A DNA stretch of 45,708 nucleotides from a virus. The notes beneath the pieces were generated by a model that saw only the letters and a program-made list of their open reading frames with translations, was not told the origin of the DNA and did not search any database. Of the stretch, positions 8,742-17,819 are shown piece by piece (positions within the stretch are counted from its first letter, which is position 1; the number at the start of each line of letters is the position of its first letter). Made by a program: the position numbers and the translations under genes. The stretch covers positions 1 through 45,708 of IMG/VR virus record IMGVR_UViG_3300010371_000048; one strand, written 5' to 3'.

Positions 8742-9080
8742 GTGGCTTTGCTCACCGTCAATTCCGTGGTCGCGGCGGGACTTCTCGCCGCGCCCGTGGC
8801 CGCTTCCGGTGGCGGCGACACCGTGCAGCTCTCGCCGATCAACGATGACCGCACCGTGTTGCAGGTCACCAACGGCGGCGGCTCGCCGATCACCGTGACC
8901 CTCGTCGACCCGGGCTCGACCCCGGCCGGCAACACCACGACCGCGCCCGCAGTGTCCATCGCCGCCGGCGCCACGCGGTTCTTCCCGCTGAACCCGAACC
9001 TGGTCAACCCGGCGACGGGACTGCTCAACATCACCTATTCGGGCGTCACCTCCGTGACCGCCTTCGTCTTCCGCCGGTAA
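8742..9080 (+). CDS. Small beta-rich structural protein, function unknown
   Basis: Protein of 112 residues, almost entirely Thr/Val/Gly-rich strands, with no charged helix. It starts with a hydrophobic stretch (residues 1-22, VVAAGLLAAPVAAS), which could be a weak signal-like segment or simply a strand. It lies between tail terminator and tail tube genes, so a virion decoration or tail-associated role is likely but not shown. The start is GTG with AAGGAG seven bases upstream. I do not recognise the family. Confidence 0.6.
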   Translation: MALLTVNSVVAAGLLAAPVAASGGGDTVQLSPINDDRTVLQVTNGGGSPITVTLVDPGSTPAGNTTTAPAVSIAAGATRFFPLNPNLVNPATGLLNITYSGVTSVTAFVFRR

Positions 9081-9092
9081 GGAGAGCCAGCC

Positions 9093-9566
9093 ATGTCCGA
9101 CCTCTTGACCGACGGCAACACCAAGGTCGTGTTCTGCACGGCCATCGCGAACATCCACGCGCCGACCACGACCGAGCTGAACGCGGGTACGGCGCTGGAG
9201 TCGCTGATCACCCCTGACGGCCTGAAGATCGACGCTTCGACGGACTCCGTCGACACCTCGAACCTGGCCAGCACGTTCAGCACCACCAGCGCGGGTCGGC
9301 GCAAGTTCGACATCGCGATCACCTTCAAGCGGCAGACGCCGACCGACACCGCGTTCAACCTGTTCCCGTACCGGACTTCCGGGTTTCTGGTGGTGCGGCG
9401 GAACCTGACGTCCACCACGGCGTGGGCCAGCACGCAGACGGTCGAGGTGTACCCGGTCCAGACCGGCACCCGGCAGCTGGTGTCGCCGGCGGCGAACGAG
9501 GTGGCGAAGTTCATCAGCACGATGATGGTGACCTCCGACGCGGACGACGCGGCGGTCATCGCGTGA
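9093..9566 (+). CDS. Major tail tube protein
   Basis: Protein of 157 residues in the tube position, after the terminator and before the chaperone and tape measure genes. The sequence is strand-rich, with DGLKIDASTDSVDTSNLAS, a pattern seen in lambda gpV/SPP1-like tube subunits of actinophages, and with FDIAITFKRQTPTDTAFNL. Hexameric rings of such proteins stack to build the tail. Start ATG with AAGGAG upstream. The stop overlaps the next GTG (GTGA). Confidence 0.75.
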   Translation: MSDLLTDGNTKVVFCTAIANIHAPTTTELNAGTALESLITPDGLKIDASTDSVDTSNLASTFSTTSAGRRKFDIAITFKRQTPTDTAFNLFPYRTSGFLVVRRNLTSTTAWASTQTVEVYPVQTGTRQLVSPAANEVAKFISTMMVTSDADDAAVIA

Positions 9567-10105
9567 CGCAGGACAAGGCCGGCGGCCAGGACATCAAGAA
9601 GATCCTGGCCGCGGCCAGGGCGCGGGAGACGACTGTCGCTGTTTGTCTGGCCGGCGACCTGGCGGCCGAGGCCGACCGGCTCACGGCGGAACTGGACCGG
9701 CTGGGCGAACCGGGGGCGGCGCGCTCGTCGCTGGCGGACGTGGACCCGCGGGCCGCGCTCGTCGCCGACCTCGACACCGTGATCGAGCTGATGCGCTCCA
9801 ACGAGGTGACTTTCCGCTTCCGGAAGATCCCCGACAAGGAGTACTCGGATCTCGTTGCCGCCCACCCGAGCGAGGACGAGGACGAGGCGTGGAACGCGGA
9901 CACGTTCCCGCCCGCGCTGGTTGCCGCGTCCTGCATCGATCCGGCGATGTCCGATGAGGACGTGGCCGAACTGTGGGACGTGTTGCCGTTCGGCAGTCGC
10001 ATCCAGCTCGGCAACGCGGCGTACAACGCTTGCAGGGGTGGCGCAGTCTCAATCCCTACCTCGCGCGCCGTCTCCGCGACTCCTCCGAGCTCCGACGCGA
10101 GGTAG
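9563..10105 (+). CDS. Tail assembly chaperone, short form
   Basis: Protein of 180 residues between the tube and tape measure genes. It has a helical N terminus, a middle with VTFRFRKIPDKEYSDLVAAHP, and VAELWDVLPFGSRIQLGNAAYNAC, the pattern of gpG-type chaperones that coat the tape measure during tail assembly. The reading frame ends 308 bases before the tape measure gene. A second frame, one base back, continues from the same region, as expected for the gpG/gpGT programmed frameshift. GTG at 9563 overlaps the upstream stop by four bases. Confidence 0.8.
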   Translation: MTQDKAGGQDIKKILAAARARETTVAVCLAGDLAAEADRLTAELDRLGEPGAARSSLADVDPRAALVADLDTVIELMRSNEVTFRFRKIPDKEYSDLVAAHPSEDEDEAWNADTFPPALVAASCIDPAMSDEDVAELWDVLPFGSRIQLGNAAYNACRGGAVSIPTSRAVSATPPSSDAR

Positions 10106-10413
10106 AGGCGGCGCGAGCCTGGGGCGTGCCCCGGAGCGTCTTCATGGGCCGCGCTGTGCGGCCCGGCGAACCGCTGTGGACCGAAGAGGACCGGGCTTTT
10201 GCTTTGGCGCTGCTGGTCCACGAGTCGGAGCAGTGCTCCGGTTGCGGCCGGCCCCGCGGCGAGACGACCGATCCGAAGATGGACGGCATGTACCGGGCCG
10301 TCGCGATGCGCTGCCACGGCTGTGCGGCAGTGGCCAGGGCGTCGAAGAACAACGACCACGAGCCCGAAGGCCTGTACTTCACCGTGACTCCCGCCCACGC
10401 GCATCGGAGGTGA
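10039..10413 (+). CDS. Tail assembly chaperone, -1 frameshift extension
   Basis: Open frame in the -1 register relative to the short chaperone. It has no convincing ribosome binding site of its own. If ribosomes slip back one base near the run AGGGGT (10034-10039), the product would be about 283 residues: 159 from the first frame and about 124 from this one (WRSLNPYLARRL...). The extension holds the motif EQCSGCGRPRGETTD and further Cys pairs, which recur in second halves of actinophage tail chaperones. The stop lies 5 bases before the tape measure GTG. The slip site is not a textbook heptamer, so its exact position is uncertain. Independent initiation at an internal ATG such as 10144 is an alternative. 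Confidence 0.6.
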   Translation, partial: WRSLNPYLARRLRDSSELRREVEAARAWGVPRSVFMGRAVRPGEPLWTEEDRAFALALLVHESEQCSGCGRPRGETTDPKMDGMYRAVAMRCHGCAAVARASKNNDHEPEGLYFTVTPAHAHRR

Positions 10414-10417
10414 ACCC

Positions 10418-13400
10418 GTGACGGATCGCAAGGTCAAGGTCAGTCTCGAGGTCGGTACCTCCGGTGCCATCCCCCCGCTGAACGCTGTTTCCGCTGCCGC
10501 GCTGAAGCTCGAGCTGTCGCTGAAGCAGGAGGCCGCGACGGCCAAGAAGGCCGCCGTGGAAACGGTGAAGGCGGCGCAGCAGATTGCCATCGCCGAGAAG
10601 CAGGCTGCTCTTGCAGCGACCGAGGCTGCGGCCAGGATGGTCGAGGGCGACGAGGCGCAGGCGGCAGCGCAGAAGGCTGTTTCGCTGGCCAGTAAGGAGC
10701 TGGTGGCACAGCAGAAGGTCGCCGCCAAGGAGGTTGCTGCCGCTGAGCGGGAAGCCGCGACGGCCGGCAAGGAAGTCGTCGTCACGCAGAAGGCAATCGA
10801 GGACCAGTCCAAAAAGACGTCCGAGGCCTACACCAACAGCGGCAAGCGGATGATGGTGGCGGGAGCGGCACTGCTCGGCGTTTTCGCGCTGGCCGAGAAG
10901 GCCACGACAAGCTTCGACACGGCCATGTCCGGTGTGGGGGCTGTCGCGAATGCCACCGCTGTCCAACTGGGACAGCTGCGTACCGCCGCCCTGGCTGCTG
11001 GCCGCGACACGGCCTACACGGCCACCGAGGCCGCCGATGCCGAGGGCGAGCTGGTCAAGGCCGGCGTGTCTGTCACTGACGTCCTCAACGGCGGCTTGAA
11101 GGGCGCGCTCTCCCTCGCCGCCGCCGGACAGCTCAGCCTCGCCGACTCGGCGACCATTAGCGCAAACGCGATGAACGTCTTCGGGCTCAAGGGTGCCGAC
11201 GTCGGTCACATCGCCGATGTGCTGGCCGCCGGCGCGAACAAGAGCGCGGCCGGTGTGCAGAGCCTCGGCGCGGGCCTGGGCCAGGCCGGTCTCGTGGCTG
11301 CGCAGGCGGGGTTGAAGCTCGAGGATACGACTGCCGTCCTGGCTGCTTTCGCCGACCGCGGCCTTGAGGGTGTGGACGCGGGGACGTCGATGAAGACGAT
11401 GCTCGAGCGTTTGACCGCGCCCACGGGTGCGGCGGCGGACGCGATGAAGACGCTGGGTATCAACGCTTACGACTCGAGCGGGAAGTTCGCCGGGATCGTG
11501 TCGGTGGCCGGGCAGTTGCACGACAAGCTAGGCGCGCTGTCGGAGGCCCAGCGCAACCAGGCCCTCTCGACGATCTTTGGTTCCGACGCCATCCGCGGCG
11601 CAACCGTGCTGTACAACCTGGGTGCCCAGGGGATGCAGGGCTACATCGACTCGGTCAACGACTCCGGCGCTGCCGGGCGCATGGCCGCGATGCAGATGAA
11701 CAACTTGTCCGGCGACTTGAAGCAGCTCCGCGGCTCGATCGACACCGCACTGATCCAGGGCGGTTCGGCTGGCAACGACGCGCTGCGCAGCCTGACACAG
11801 TCAGCCACGGGCGCCGTGAATGCCTTCGCCGCGCTGCCCCGGCCGCTTCAGGAAGTTGCCGTCGGCCTGGCCGGCGGCGGCGGTGCCTCGCTGCTACTGG
11901 TGGGCGGCCTGACGACTGCGGCCGGCAAGGTCGGCACGATGCGCAAGGCGCTGGCCGAGATGGAGGAGACGGCTACCGGCGCCCGCGGCGCGCTGGCCAA
12001 GGTCGGCACCTTCATGACCGGCCCCTGGGGACTGGCGATCGCCGGCGCCACTGCGGTGCTCGGTATCTTCGCCAGCTCGCAGCACAAGGCCACGATCGAG
12101 GTCGCCGACTTCAGCGACGCCCTGAAGGAGGACGGCGACGCCCTCGGGCAGCACACTGCGGCAGCGATCGCCGCCAGCCTGTCGAGCCAGAAGGTGTACG
12201 ACATCTTCACTAAGGCCGGTATCTCCATGGACACCGTTACCCAGGCGGCCATGGGCAACGCCGCCGCCATGAAAATCCTTCAGGATGCCACCGACGCGGC
12301 AGGCGCCAGTACTTCGAAGATCATGGGTCGTGGCCAGGCCGCTCCAAACAATCCCCAGGCCGACGCGATGCGCGCGAACCTGGACATCATCAAGGCCACA
12401 GCCAACGGCTTGCACGACCAGCAGCATGCCCAGCTTCAGGCGACCGCGGCCCAGCAGGCCGCAGCCTCGTCCGCCACTGATGACGCCTCGGTCCAGGCCC
12501 GGCTTGCGCAGGCGGCGAAGGAGTACGCGACCGGCCTGATGCAGCGCACCGCGGCCTCCCGTGCCGCAGCGCAGGCCGCTGAAGCCGATGCCTCGGGCAC
12601 GAAGGATGCGACCGGCGCCGTGAAGGGCGCGACGTCGGCGACGAAGGTCAATGAGACCGCCACGAAGGCCAAGACCGCCGCGCAGAAGGCCGCGGCCACC
12701 GCGGCCAAGGACGCAGCGAAAGCGAGCTCGGCGGATGCGAAGGCGTCCGTGGCGGCGGCGAACGCGGCCGACCAGGGCTCTTACGCCAACTCCACGGCGG
12801 CCGGCGCGGCGAAGTCCGCATCGGAGGCGACGAAGGACAAGACGCGGGCGCAGAACGCGGATGCCACCGCGAGCAACGCCGCCGCGAGGGCCGCGAAGGC
12901 CGCGGCGAAGGCGCACGGCGAGGACGCCCGGGCTGCGGCATCGCATGCCCAGGCTGCGTCTGCCGACGCCGAAGCTTCGCGCGAGGCGGCACTGACCCAT
13001 CAGTTGGGGATCGAGGCCCTGAAGGGTTGGGCAGCGGCTGCCGCCGACACGTCCCACACCACCGACACCCTGAGCGATTCGGTCACGGCCGAGGTTGCCG
13101 CGATGAAGGACGCCCAGGCCGCCGCCAGCGGGCTGAAAGACGGCCTCGACGCCCTCGACGGGGTCCACATCTCAGCCGGCCGCGCTGCTGTCGACGTCCA
13201 GAACAAGATCGCTGATCTGACGAAGACCTTGCATGAGAACGGCAAGACGCTGGACATCACCACCCAGGCGGGCCGTGACAATACCAGCGCGATCTACGAT
13301 GCCGCCGACGCGATCCTCCAGCACGCCCAAGCAGTCACGCAGGAGACCGGATCCGTCTGGGCTGGGAACAAGGCGCTCGAGGCGAGCCGGACCGAGTTCG

Positions 13401-13927
13401 ACAAGGTCTTGAAGCAGGCCGGCCTGACAACAGACGAGATCCAGAACTTCAACGACACATTGTTGGCCATCCCGCCGACCGTCGGCGTCACTATCGACGT
13501 CAACACCGTCAAGGCTCTTGCGGAACTGAAGCAGTTCAAAGACGCTGCCGGAAACCTCACAGCCATTCACATCGGCGGCACGACGGGGCGGGCCGGACTG
13601 GCAACCGGTGGCCGGGTTGTCGGCGCGGGCACCACCACCTCCGACAGCATCCCGACGAATCTCTCGCGTGATGAGTACGTCATCAAGGCCTCGGCTGCCG
13701 CCCGCATCGGCTATGCCGAGCTGGACCGGCTGAACTTCGGCGGCGGCGTCCCGACGATGGTCCGGCCGCAGTACGTCGCCGCCGTCGGCGGCACCACGGC
13801 GCACCACGCCGCCGCTGCGGCCACCGTCAGCGCCCCGCAGCTCGTGCTCATGCCCGGCGCTGACTCGGCAGTGGCCACGATGATCAACAAGCTCATCAAC
13901 ACCGGCCAGCTCGTCATCAAAAGGTAG
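10418..13927 (+). CDS. Tail tape measure protein
   Basis: Protein of 1169 residues, the longest in the window, in the tape measure position. The N terminus (20-130) is an Ala/Lys/Glu-rich coiled coil. A conserved tape-measure core follows at about 150-350 (FDTAMSGVGAVANATAVQ, later DSATISANAMNVFGL). Hydrophobic segments lie near residues 480-505 and 530-555, and a long Ala-rich coiled coil covers about 660-880. The protein sets tail length and is probably ejected during infection. A length of 1169 residues suggests a tail of roughly 170 nm on the usual 1.5 angstrom per residue rule. Start GTG with GGAGG upstream. Confidence 0.93.
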   Translation: MTDRKVKVSLEVGTSGAIPPLNAVSAAALKLELSLKQEAATAKKAAVETVKAAQQIAIAEKQAALAATEAAARMVEGDEAQAAAQKAVSLASKELVAQQKVAAKEVAAAEREAATAGKEVVVTQKAIEDQSKKTSEAYTNSGKRMMVAGAALLGVFALAEKATTSFDTAMSGVGAVANATAVQLGQLRTAALAAGRDTAYTATEAADAEGELVKAGVSVTDVLNGGLKGALSLAAAGQLSLADSATISANAMNVFGLKGADVGHIADVLAAGANKSAAGVQSLGAGLGQAGLVAAQAGLKLEDTTAVLAAFADRGLEGVDAGTSMKTMLERLTAPTGAAADAMKTLGINAYDSSGKFAGIVSVAGQLHDKLGALSEAQRNQALSTIFGSDAIRGATVLYNLGAQGMQGYIDSVNDSGAAGRMAAMQMNNLSGDLKQLRGSIDTALIQGGSAGNDALRSLTQSATGAVNAFAALPRPLQEVAVGLAGGGGASLLLVGGLTTAAGKVGTMRKALAEMEETATGARGALAKVGTFMTGPWGLAIAGATAVLGIFASSQHKATIEVADFSDALKEDGDALGQHTAAAIAASLSSQKVYDIFTKAGISMDTVTQAAMGNAAAMKILQDATDAAGASTSKIMGRGQAAPNNPQADAMRANLDIIKATANGLHDQQHAQLQATAAQQAAASSATDDASVQARLAQAAKEYATGLMQRTAASRAAAQAAEADASGTKDATGAVKGATSATKVNETATKAKTAAQKAAATAAKDAAKASSADAKASVAAANAADQGSYANSTAAGAAKSASEATKDKTRAQNADATASNAAARAAKAAAKAHGEDARAAASHAQAASADAEASREAALTHQLGIEALKGWAAAAADTSHTTDTLSDSVTAEVAAMKDAQAAASGLKDGLDALDGVHISAGRAAVDVQNKIADLTKTLHENGKTLDITTQAGRDNTSAIYDAADAILQHAQAVTQETGSVWAGNKALEASRTEFDKVLKQAGLTTDEIQNFNDTLLAIPPTVGVTIDVNTVKALAELKQFKDAAGNLTAIHIGGTTGRAGLATGGRVVGAGTTTSDSIPTNLSRDEYVIKASAAARIGYAELDRLNFGGGVPTMVRPQYVAAVGGTTAHHAAAAATVSAPQLVLMPGADSAVATMINKLINTGQLVIKR

Positions 13928-13933
13928 GCACCT

Positions 13934-16081
13934 GTGGTCGGTATACCCATCCTCACCTCGCAGTTCGCCGATCTGCGCCTTGTGGTCGAGTTCGCCTACG
14001 GCGTCCCGCCCGGCACCGACGGGCCGTGGACCGACGTCACCGCGGACCTGCGCGCCTCGGGGGTGTCCATCATCCCGGGCCGCGGCGACGAGGCCAGCAA
14101 AACTCAGCCGGCGCAGTGCGGCTTCATCCTGGGGAATGCCTCCGGCAACTACTCGCGCGGCCCGCAGTCGCCCAACACGGGCCTGCGCAAGAACATGCCG
14201 TGCCGTGTCCGGGTGCTGCTCAACGGCGTCACCGACCTGGAGTTCCAGGGCGAGACGGTCGGGCTGACACCGGCGTGGGACGACACCGGCAAGGTCGCAA
14301 CCGCTGTGGTGACGGCGGCCGGGACCCTGCGCCGCGTCGAGGCGGGCGACGAGGCGCTGGGCTCGGCGATGCGCCGCTACGTCCTGGCGCAGTCCGGCGT
14401 GGTGGGCTACTGGCCGATGGAGGAGGGCTCCACGGCCACGACGTTCGCTTCCGCGCTGCCCGGCGGCCCGGCCATGACCAGCTCGACCGGGCTGCCCAAG
14501 CCGGGCAGCTACAGCGGCTTCGTGGCTTCCGCCGGCGCGCCGACATTGGGCGCCGAGATGTACACGGCATCCTGCGCGGGAACCGGCAGCGTGAACCCGG
14601 CGGGCCAGATCTGGATGCTGGTCAACATCCCGCCGTCGACCCTGACGGACCAGACGCGCATCGCCTCGATCAACGTCGAGGGTGCGGGTATCAGCCGTAT
14701 TGATCTGCTGTACGGCACGGCATCGAGCGGCAGCTTCGGCATGAGCGCCTACAGCGGCACGACGCTCCTGAACAACACCGTGACCGGCGTGGCGGGAGGC
14801 GCCAACGGTCAGGACGTGCTGCTCGGGATCGACTGGAGCTACTCCATCAGCGGCCTCAGCCTGACGCTGCACGCCGGAGGACTGGAGTTCAACCCGGGCG
14901 TCACCGGTTCATCCCTAACCGGCGGCGGCTCATCGCCCATGACCGCAGTCGACTCGATCTTCATTGCGCCGGATTCGAACTGCTCGGGGATGTCGATCGG
15001 GCACCTGTACATGACGAACACCGCGGTGGGCGTGGGCGTCACGTTCACCGTGCCGCAGGCGGCGATCGCGTTCGTCGGCGAAACCCCCACCGACCGCATC
15101 ACGCGGCTGTGCGCCGAGCAGGGCGTGCCCGTCACCGTCACCGGCGCCAGTGTCCAGACGATGGGACCGCAGACCAACGCGACGTTCTCAGCGCTGCTGC
15201 GCGAGTGCGAGTCCGTCGATCTCGGTGTGCTCTTCGACGGCTTCGGTCCAGGCCTGGGCTACATCGCCCGCGATTCCCGCGAGAACCAGCAACCGACCCT
15301 CATACTGAACGCCGCGGCCGGGGACATCGTGGCCTGCGACCCGCTCGACGACGACTTCGGCGTGGTGAACCGCTTCCAGGCCAGCCGGACCGGCGGATCC
15401 ACGGTTCTCTTCGAGGACACCACCTCGGCCCTGTCGACGACCGCCATCGGCGACCACCCGGGGTCGGAGACCATCAACTGCCAGACCGACGATTACCTGG
15501 CCCACTACGCCTCGTTCCGCGTGAACCTCGGCGAGGTCAACGACTACCGGTATCCCAGCCTGTTGCTGGCCGTTCACAGCGCACCGCGGATCCTGGCCGG
15601 CTGGCTGGCCACCGCCATTTCCAGCCGTATCGACGTCAAGCACCTCGCCGACGTCCGGGTCAGCCAGGACCCGAAGGACTTGTCCTTCATGGTCGAGGGC
15701 TGGAGCCAGACCATCACCCGTGAGACCTGGACCATCGCGGTGAACTGCACGTCATACGACCCGTGGCGCATCGCCGTGTGGGCACAGACGACAGGTGATA
15801 CCGGTGAGTTCATCGCGCGCGGGGATCCCGATGGCTCGACCGTATCCGGGCCGGTATCGCCCGGCGCGCCGTCGCTGACGGTGGCCACGCCGTCCGGGCC
15901 GCTGTGGACGACCGCGAGCGATGATTTCCCGCTCTACCTGGACGTCGGTGGCCAGCAGGTGACATGCACTGCCATCTCCGGCGCGTCGAGCCCGCAGACG
16001 TTCACCGTCACGTCAACATCCCTACGCATCCCCGACCAAGCCGCCGTCACCGTTTGGCGCAATCCGCGCCTCGGCCTGTAG
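13934..16081 (+). CDS. Distal tail / minor tail protein with LamG-like domain
   Basis: Protein of 715 residues directly after the tape measure gene. The N-terminal part (1-150) resembles a distal-tail type minor tail protein. From residue 155 the sequence GVVGYWPMEEG and the following strands look like a laminin G/concanavalin-type jelly roll (about 155-365), a common sugar-binding module in tail tips. The C-terminal part (about 380-715) resembles actinophage minor tail proteins. It probably forms the tail tip and contacts the cell wall. Start GTG at 13934, with GGTAGG upstream. Confidence 0.75.
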   Translation: MVGIPILTSQFADLRLVVEFAYGVPPGTDGPWTDVTADLRASGVSIIPGRGDEASKTQPAQCGFILGNASGNYSRGPQSPNTGLRKNMPCRVRVLLNGVTDLEFQGETVGLTPAWDDTGKVATAVVTAAGTLRRVEAGDEALGSAMRRYVLAQSGVVGYWPMEEGSTATTFASALPGGPAMTSSTGLPKPGSYSGFVASAGAPTLGAEMYTASCAGTGSVNPAGQIWMLVNIPPSTLTDQTRIASINVEGAGISRIDLLYGTASSGSFGMSAYSGTTLLNNTVTGVAGGANGQDVLLGIDWSYSISGLSLTLHAGGLEFNPGVTGSSLTGGGSSPMTAVDSIFIAPDSNCSGMSIGHLYMTNTAVGVGVTFTVPQAAIAFVGETPTDRITRLCAEQGVPVTVTGASVQTMGPQTNATFSALLRECESVDLGVLFDGFGPGLGYIARDSRENQQPTLILNAAAGDIVACDPLDDDFGVVNRFQASRTGGSTVLFEDTTSALSTTAIGDHPGSETINCQTDDYLAHYASFRVNLGEVNDYRYPSLLLAVHSAPRILAGWLATAISSRIDVKHLADVRVSQDPKDLSFMVEGWSQTITRETWTIAVNCTSYDPWRIAVWAQTTGDTGEFIARGDPDGSTVSGPVSPGAPSLTVATPSGPLWTTASDDFPLYLDVGGQQVTCTAISGASSPQTFTVTSTSLRIPDQAAVTVWRNPRLGL

Positions 16082-16094
16082 GAGAACGGATCCC

Positions 16095-16673
16095 ATGGCA
16101 ATCCTGGCAGGCCAGAAGATCAGGGCCTCGGACATCAACTCGGCCCTGTCCGCCATCACGGCCGTCACCCCACAGCTCATCGGCAGCCAGTCGGTGACGT
16201 CCGGCACGCTGTCGTCGCTGACCGTCTCGCTGACCGGAACCTGGAGTTCGCTCCTGGTGCGTTGGGTCGGCCGGTCCGACGACGCGTCGACGGCCAAGGG
16301 CGCGAACCTCACGTTCAACGGCGATACCGCCGCGCACTACCTGTGGATTCAGAGCGAGGCCGCGAACACGACGCTGACCAGCAGCGTGAACGGCGCGCTC
16401 ACCACCTCGATCCACATCGGCACGATGCCGGCCGCCTCGGCCACGGCAAACTTCTTCGGCCACGGTGAGTTCACCGTTGGCGGCCCGAACAACAGCAGCG
16501 TTTTCAAGGTGGCGGTTGCGGAGGCCAGCGGCTACACCACGGCCACCGACGTCCGCCTGGGCGTGTACGGCGGCCAGTGGAGCAGCACGGCCGCCATCAC
16601 CTCGCTGACGCTGACCCCGGCCGCCGGAAACTTCACGGTCGGTTCCAAGCTCAGCGTCTACGGCATGCCCTAG
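16095..16673 (+). CDS. Minor tail / receptor-contact protein
   Basis: Protein of 192 residues, rich in Thr, Ser, Ala and Gly, with alternating strands. It begins with MAILAGQKIRASDIN, an opening shared by many tail-fibre type proteins of actinophages. The remainder resembles a beta-sandwich or trimeric fibre head. Its position between the minor tail gene and the lysin gene supports a tail-tip role. A GGAGAA ribosome binding site precedes the ATG. No catalytic motif is visible. Confidence 0.65.
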   Translation: MAILAGQKIRASDINSALSAITAVTPQLIGSQSVTSGTLSSLTVSLTGTWSSLLVRWVGRSDDASTAKGANLTFNGDTAAHYLWIQSEAANTTLTSSVNGALTTSIHIGTMPAASATANFFGHGEFTVGGPNNSSVFKVAVAEASGYTTATDVRLGVYGGQWSSTAAITSLTLTPAAGNFTVGSKLSVYGMP

Positions 16674-16680
16674 GAGCGCC

Positions 16681-17577
16681 ATGCTCGGTTACGACTACAC
16701 CGAACGCATCGACCCAGCGGCGCTGGTTGCTACCGGGTGCGCCGCGGTCTTCCGCTACACCACGCGGCCGAGCTGGCCCAAGTCCATCACCCGGGCCGAG
16801 GTCGCCGAGCTCGGCAGGATCCGGATGCCGCTGGCGTGCAACTTCGAGTCCACCGCGAACCGCATGCGCGGCGCGGCGCCGGCTGGGCACGCCGACGCGG
16901 TCGAGCAGTCCGGGAACCTGGCCATGCTGGGGATCCCGCCGCAGGCCGTCCGGTCCTGGTTCTCTGCTGACTGGGATGTGCAGCCCGGCGAGGTTTCCGC
17001 GGTCCTGGACTACCTGCATGCAGCGGCTGACGTCCTCGGCGGCAAGCGGTTCGTGGGCTGTTACGGCGGACTGCGCGCGGTTTCCGCGGCGATGGACGCC
17101 GGGTTCGCCGGGTGGCAGACGGTGGCCTGGTCCGGCGGCCGGTGGGACCCGCGCGCGGTGGCCCGCCAGACCGGCCAGCAGGTCACCGTCGCCGGTGTCC
17201 GGGTGGACGTGAATCAGATCATCGACTTGGCTGGCCTCGGAACGTGGGGCGGCCTGACCTTCGGAGGCAGCATGGGCACGATCCCCGCAACGATCGGCCA
17301 GAAGTGGCCGGAGATCGCCGCGGACTTCCCGGCGAACGGCCAGTTCGACAACGACACGGCCCTGATCTACGGCGACGCCGGGGCTCGCGCCGCGGCCCTG
17401 TACGCCAAGCAGGCCCGCGACGCCGTCAACGCGCTGGCGGCCAAGCTGCAGCAACCGCAGGTCGACGTGAAGGCTCTCGCTGCAGCACTGGCGCCGCTGC
17501 TGCAGGCGGGCGCGACTGCAGACCAGATGGCGACCGCCGTGGTTTCGCACCTGGCGACAACACTGGCGAAGGGCTGA
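16681..17577 (+). CDS. Endolysin, DUF1906 glycoside-hydrolase-like
   Basis: Protein of 298 residues. Residues 1-190 match the DUF1906 (Rv2525c-like) TIM-barrel: LGYDYTERIDPAALVATGCA, then VFRYTT, later WFSADWDV and WQTVAWSGGRW, with a DVNQI motif near 180. The domain is related in fold to GH25 lysozymes and is taken to cut peptidoglycan. Residues about 230-298 are helical and Ala-rich and may bind the wall or oligomerise. It opens a group of membrane proteins, which makes this the lysis cassette. Start ATG with GGAG close upstream. Confidence 0.8.
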   Translation: MLGYDYTERIDPAALVATGCAAVFRYTTRPSWPKSITRAEVAELGRIRMPLACNFESTANRMRGAAPAGHADAVEQSGNLAMLGIPPQAVRSWFSADWDVQPGEVSAVLDYLHAAADVLGGKRFVGCYGGLRAVSAAMDAGFAGWQTVAWSGGRWDPRAVARQTGQQVTVAGVRVDVNQIIDLAGLGTWGGLTFGGSMGTIPATIGQKWPEIAADFPANGQFDNDTALIYGDAGARAAALYAKQARDAVNALAAKLQQPQVDVKALAAALAPLLQAGATADQMATAVVSHLATTLAKG

Positions 17578-17582
17578 CCGCC

Positions 17583-17819
17583 ATGGACATGAAGCACCTG
17601 CAGGCCCAAGCCCTTCGCTTCGCCCGCATCACCTTTCTGGCACTGGCCGGGCAGCTGCTTGTCCTCGGCCACTGGCCCGGCTGGTCAGCACTGTGGTCGC
17701 TGGCGATCGGCGCCGTCGAGACCGCGGTCCGCCAGATGTACCCGACCACCTCGATCTACGACGCGCCGTCCGCGCCGGAGCCGAAGAGCACCGCGCCGGG
17801 GGGTGTCGGTGGCCAATGA
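17583..17819 (+). CDS. Small membrane protein, holin candidate
   Basis: Protein of 78 residues with hydrophobic segments at about 15-30 (ITFLALAGQLLVLGHW) and 34-46 (SALWSLAIGAVETAV), then a Pro-rich hydrophilic tail. Its size, topology and place directly after the endolysin suit a holin or a holin partner. Start ATG five bases after the lysin stop. The next gene overlaps its end by 11 bases. Confidence 0.6.
   Translation: MDMKHLQAQALRFARITFLALAGQLLVLGHWPGWSALWSLAIGAVETAVRQMYPTTSIYDAPSAPEPKSTAPGGVGGQ

Noticed and set aside
12648-12995. Arg/Pro-rich frames on both strands in the second coiled-coil part of the tape measure gene
   Set aside because: They arise from repeated GCG/GCC alanine codons read in other frames.
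13172-14872. Long minus-strand open frame opposite tape measure and minor tail genes
   Set aside because: Antisense shadow of GC-rich codons with no start signal.
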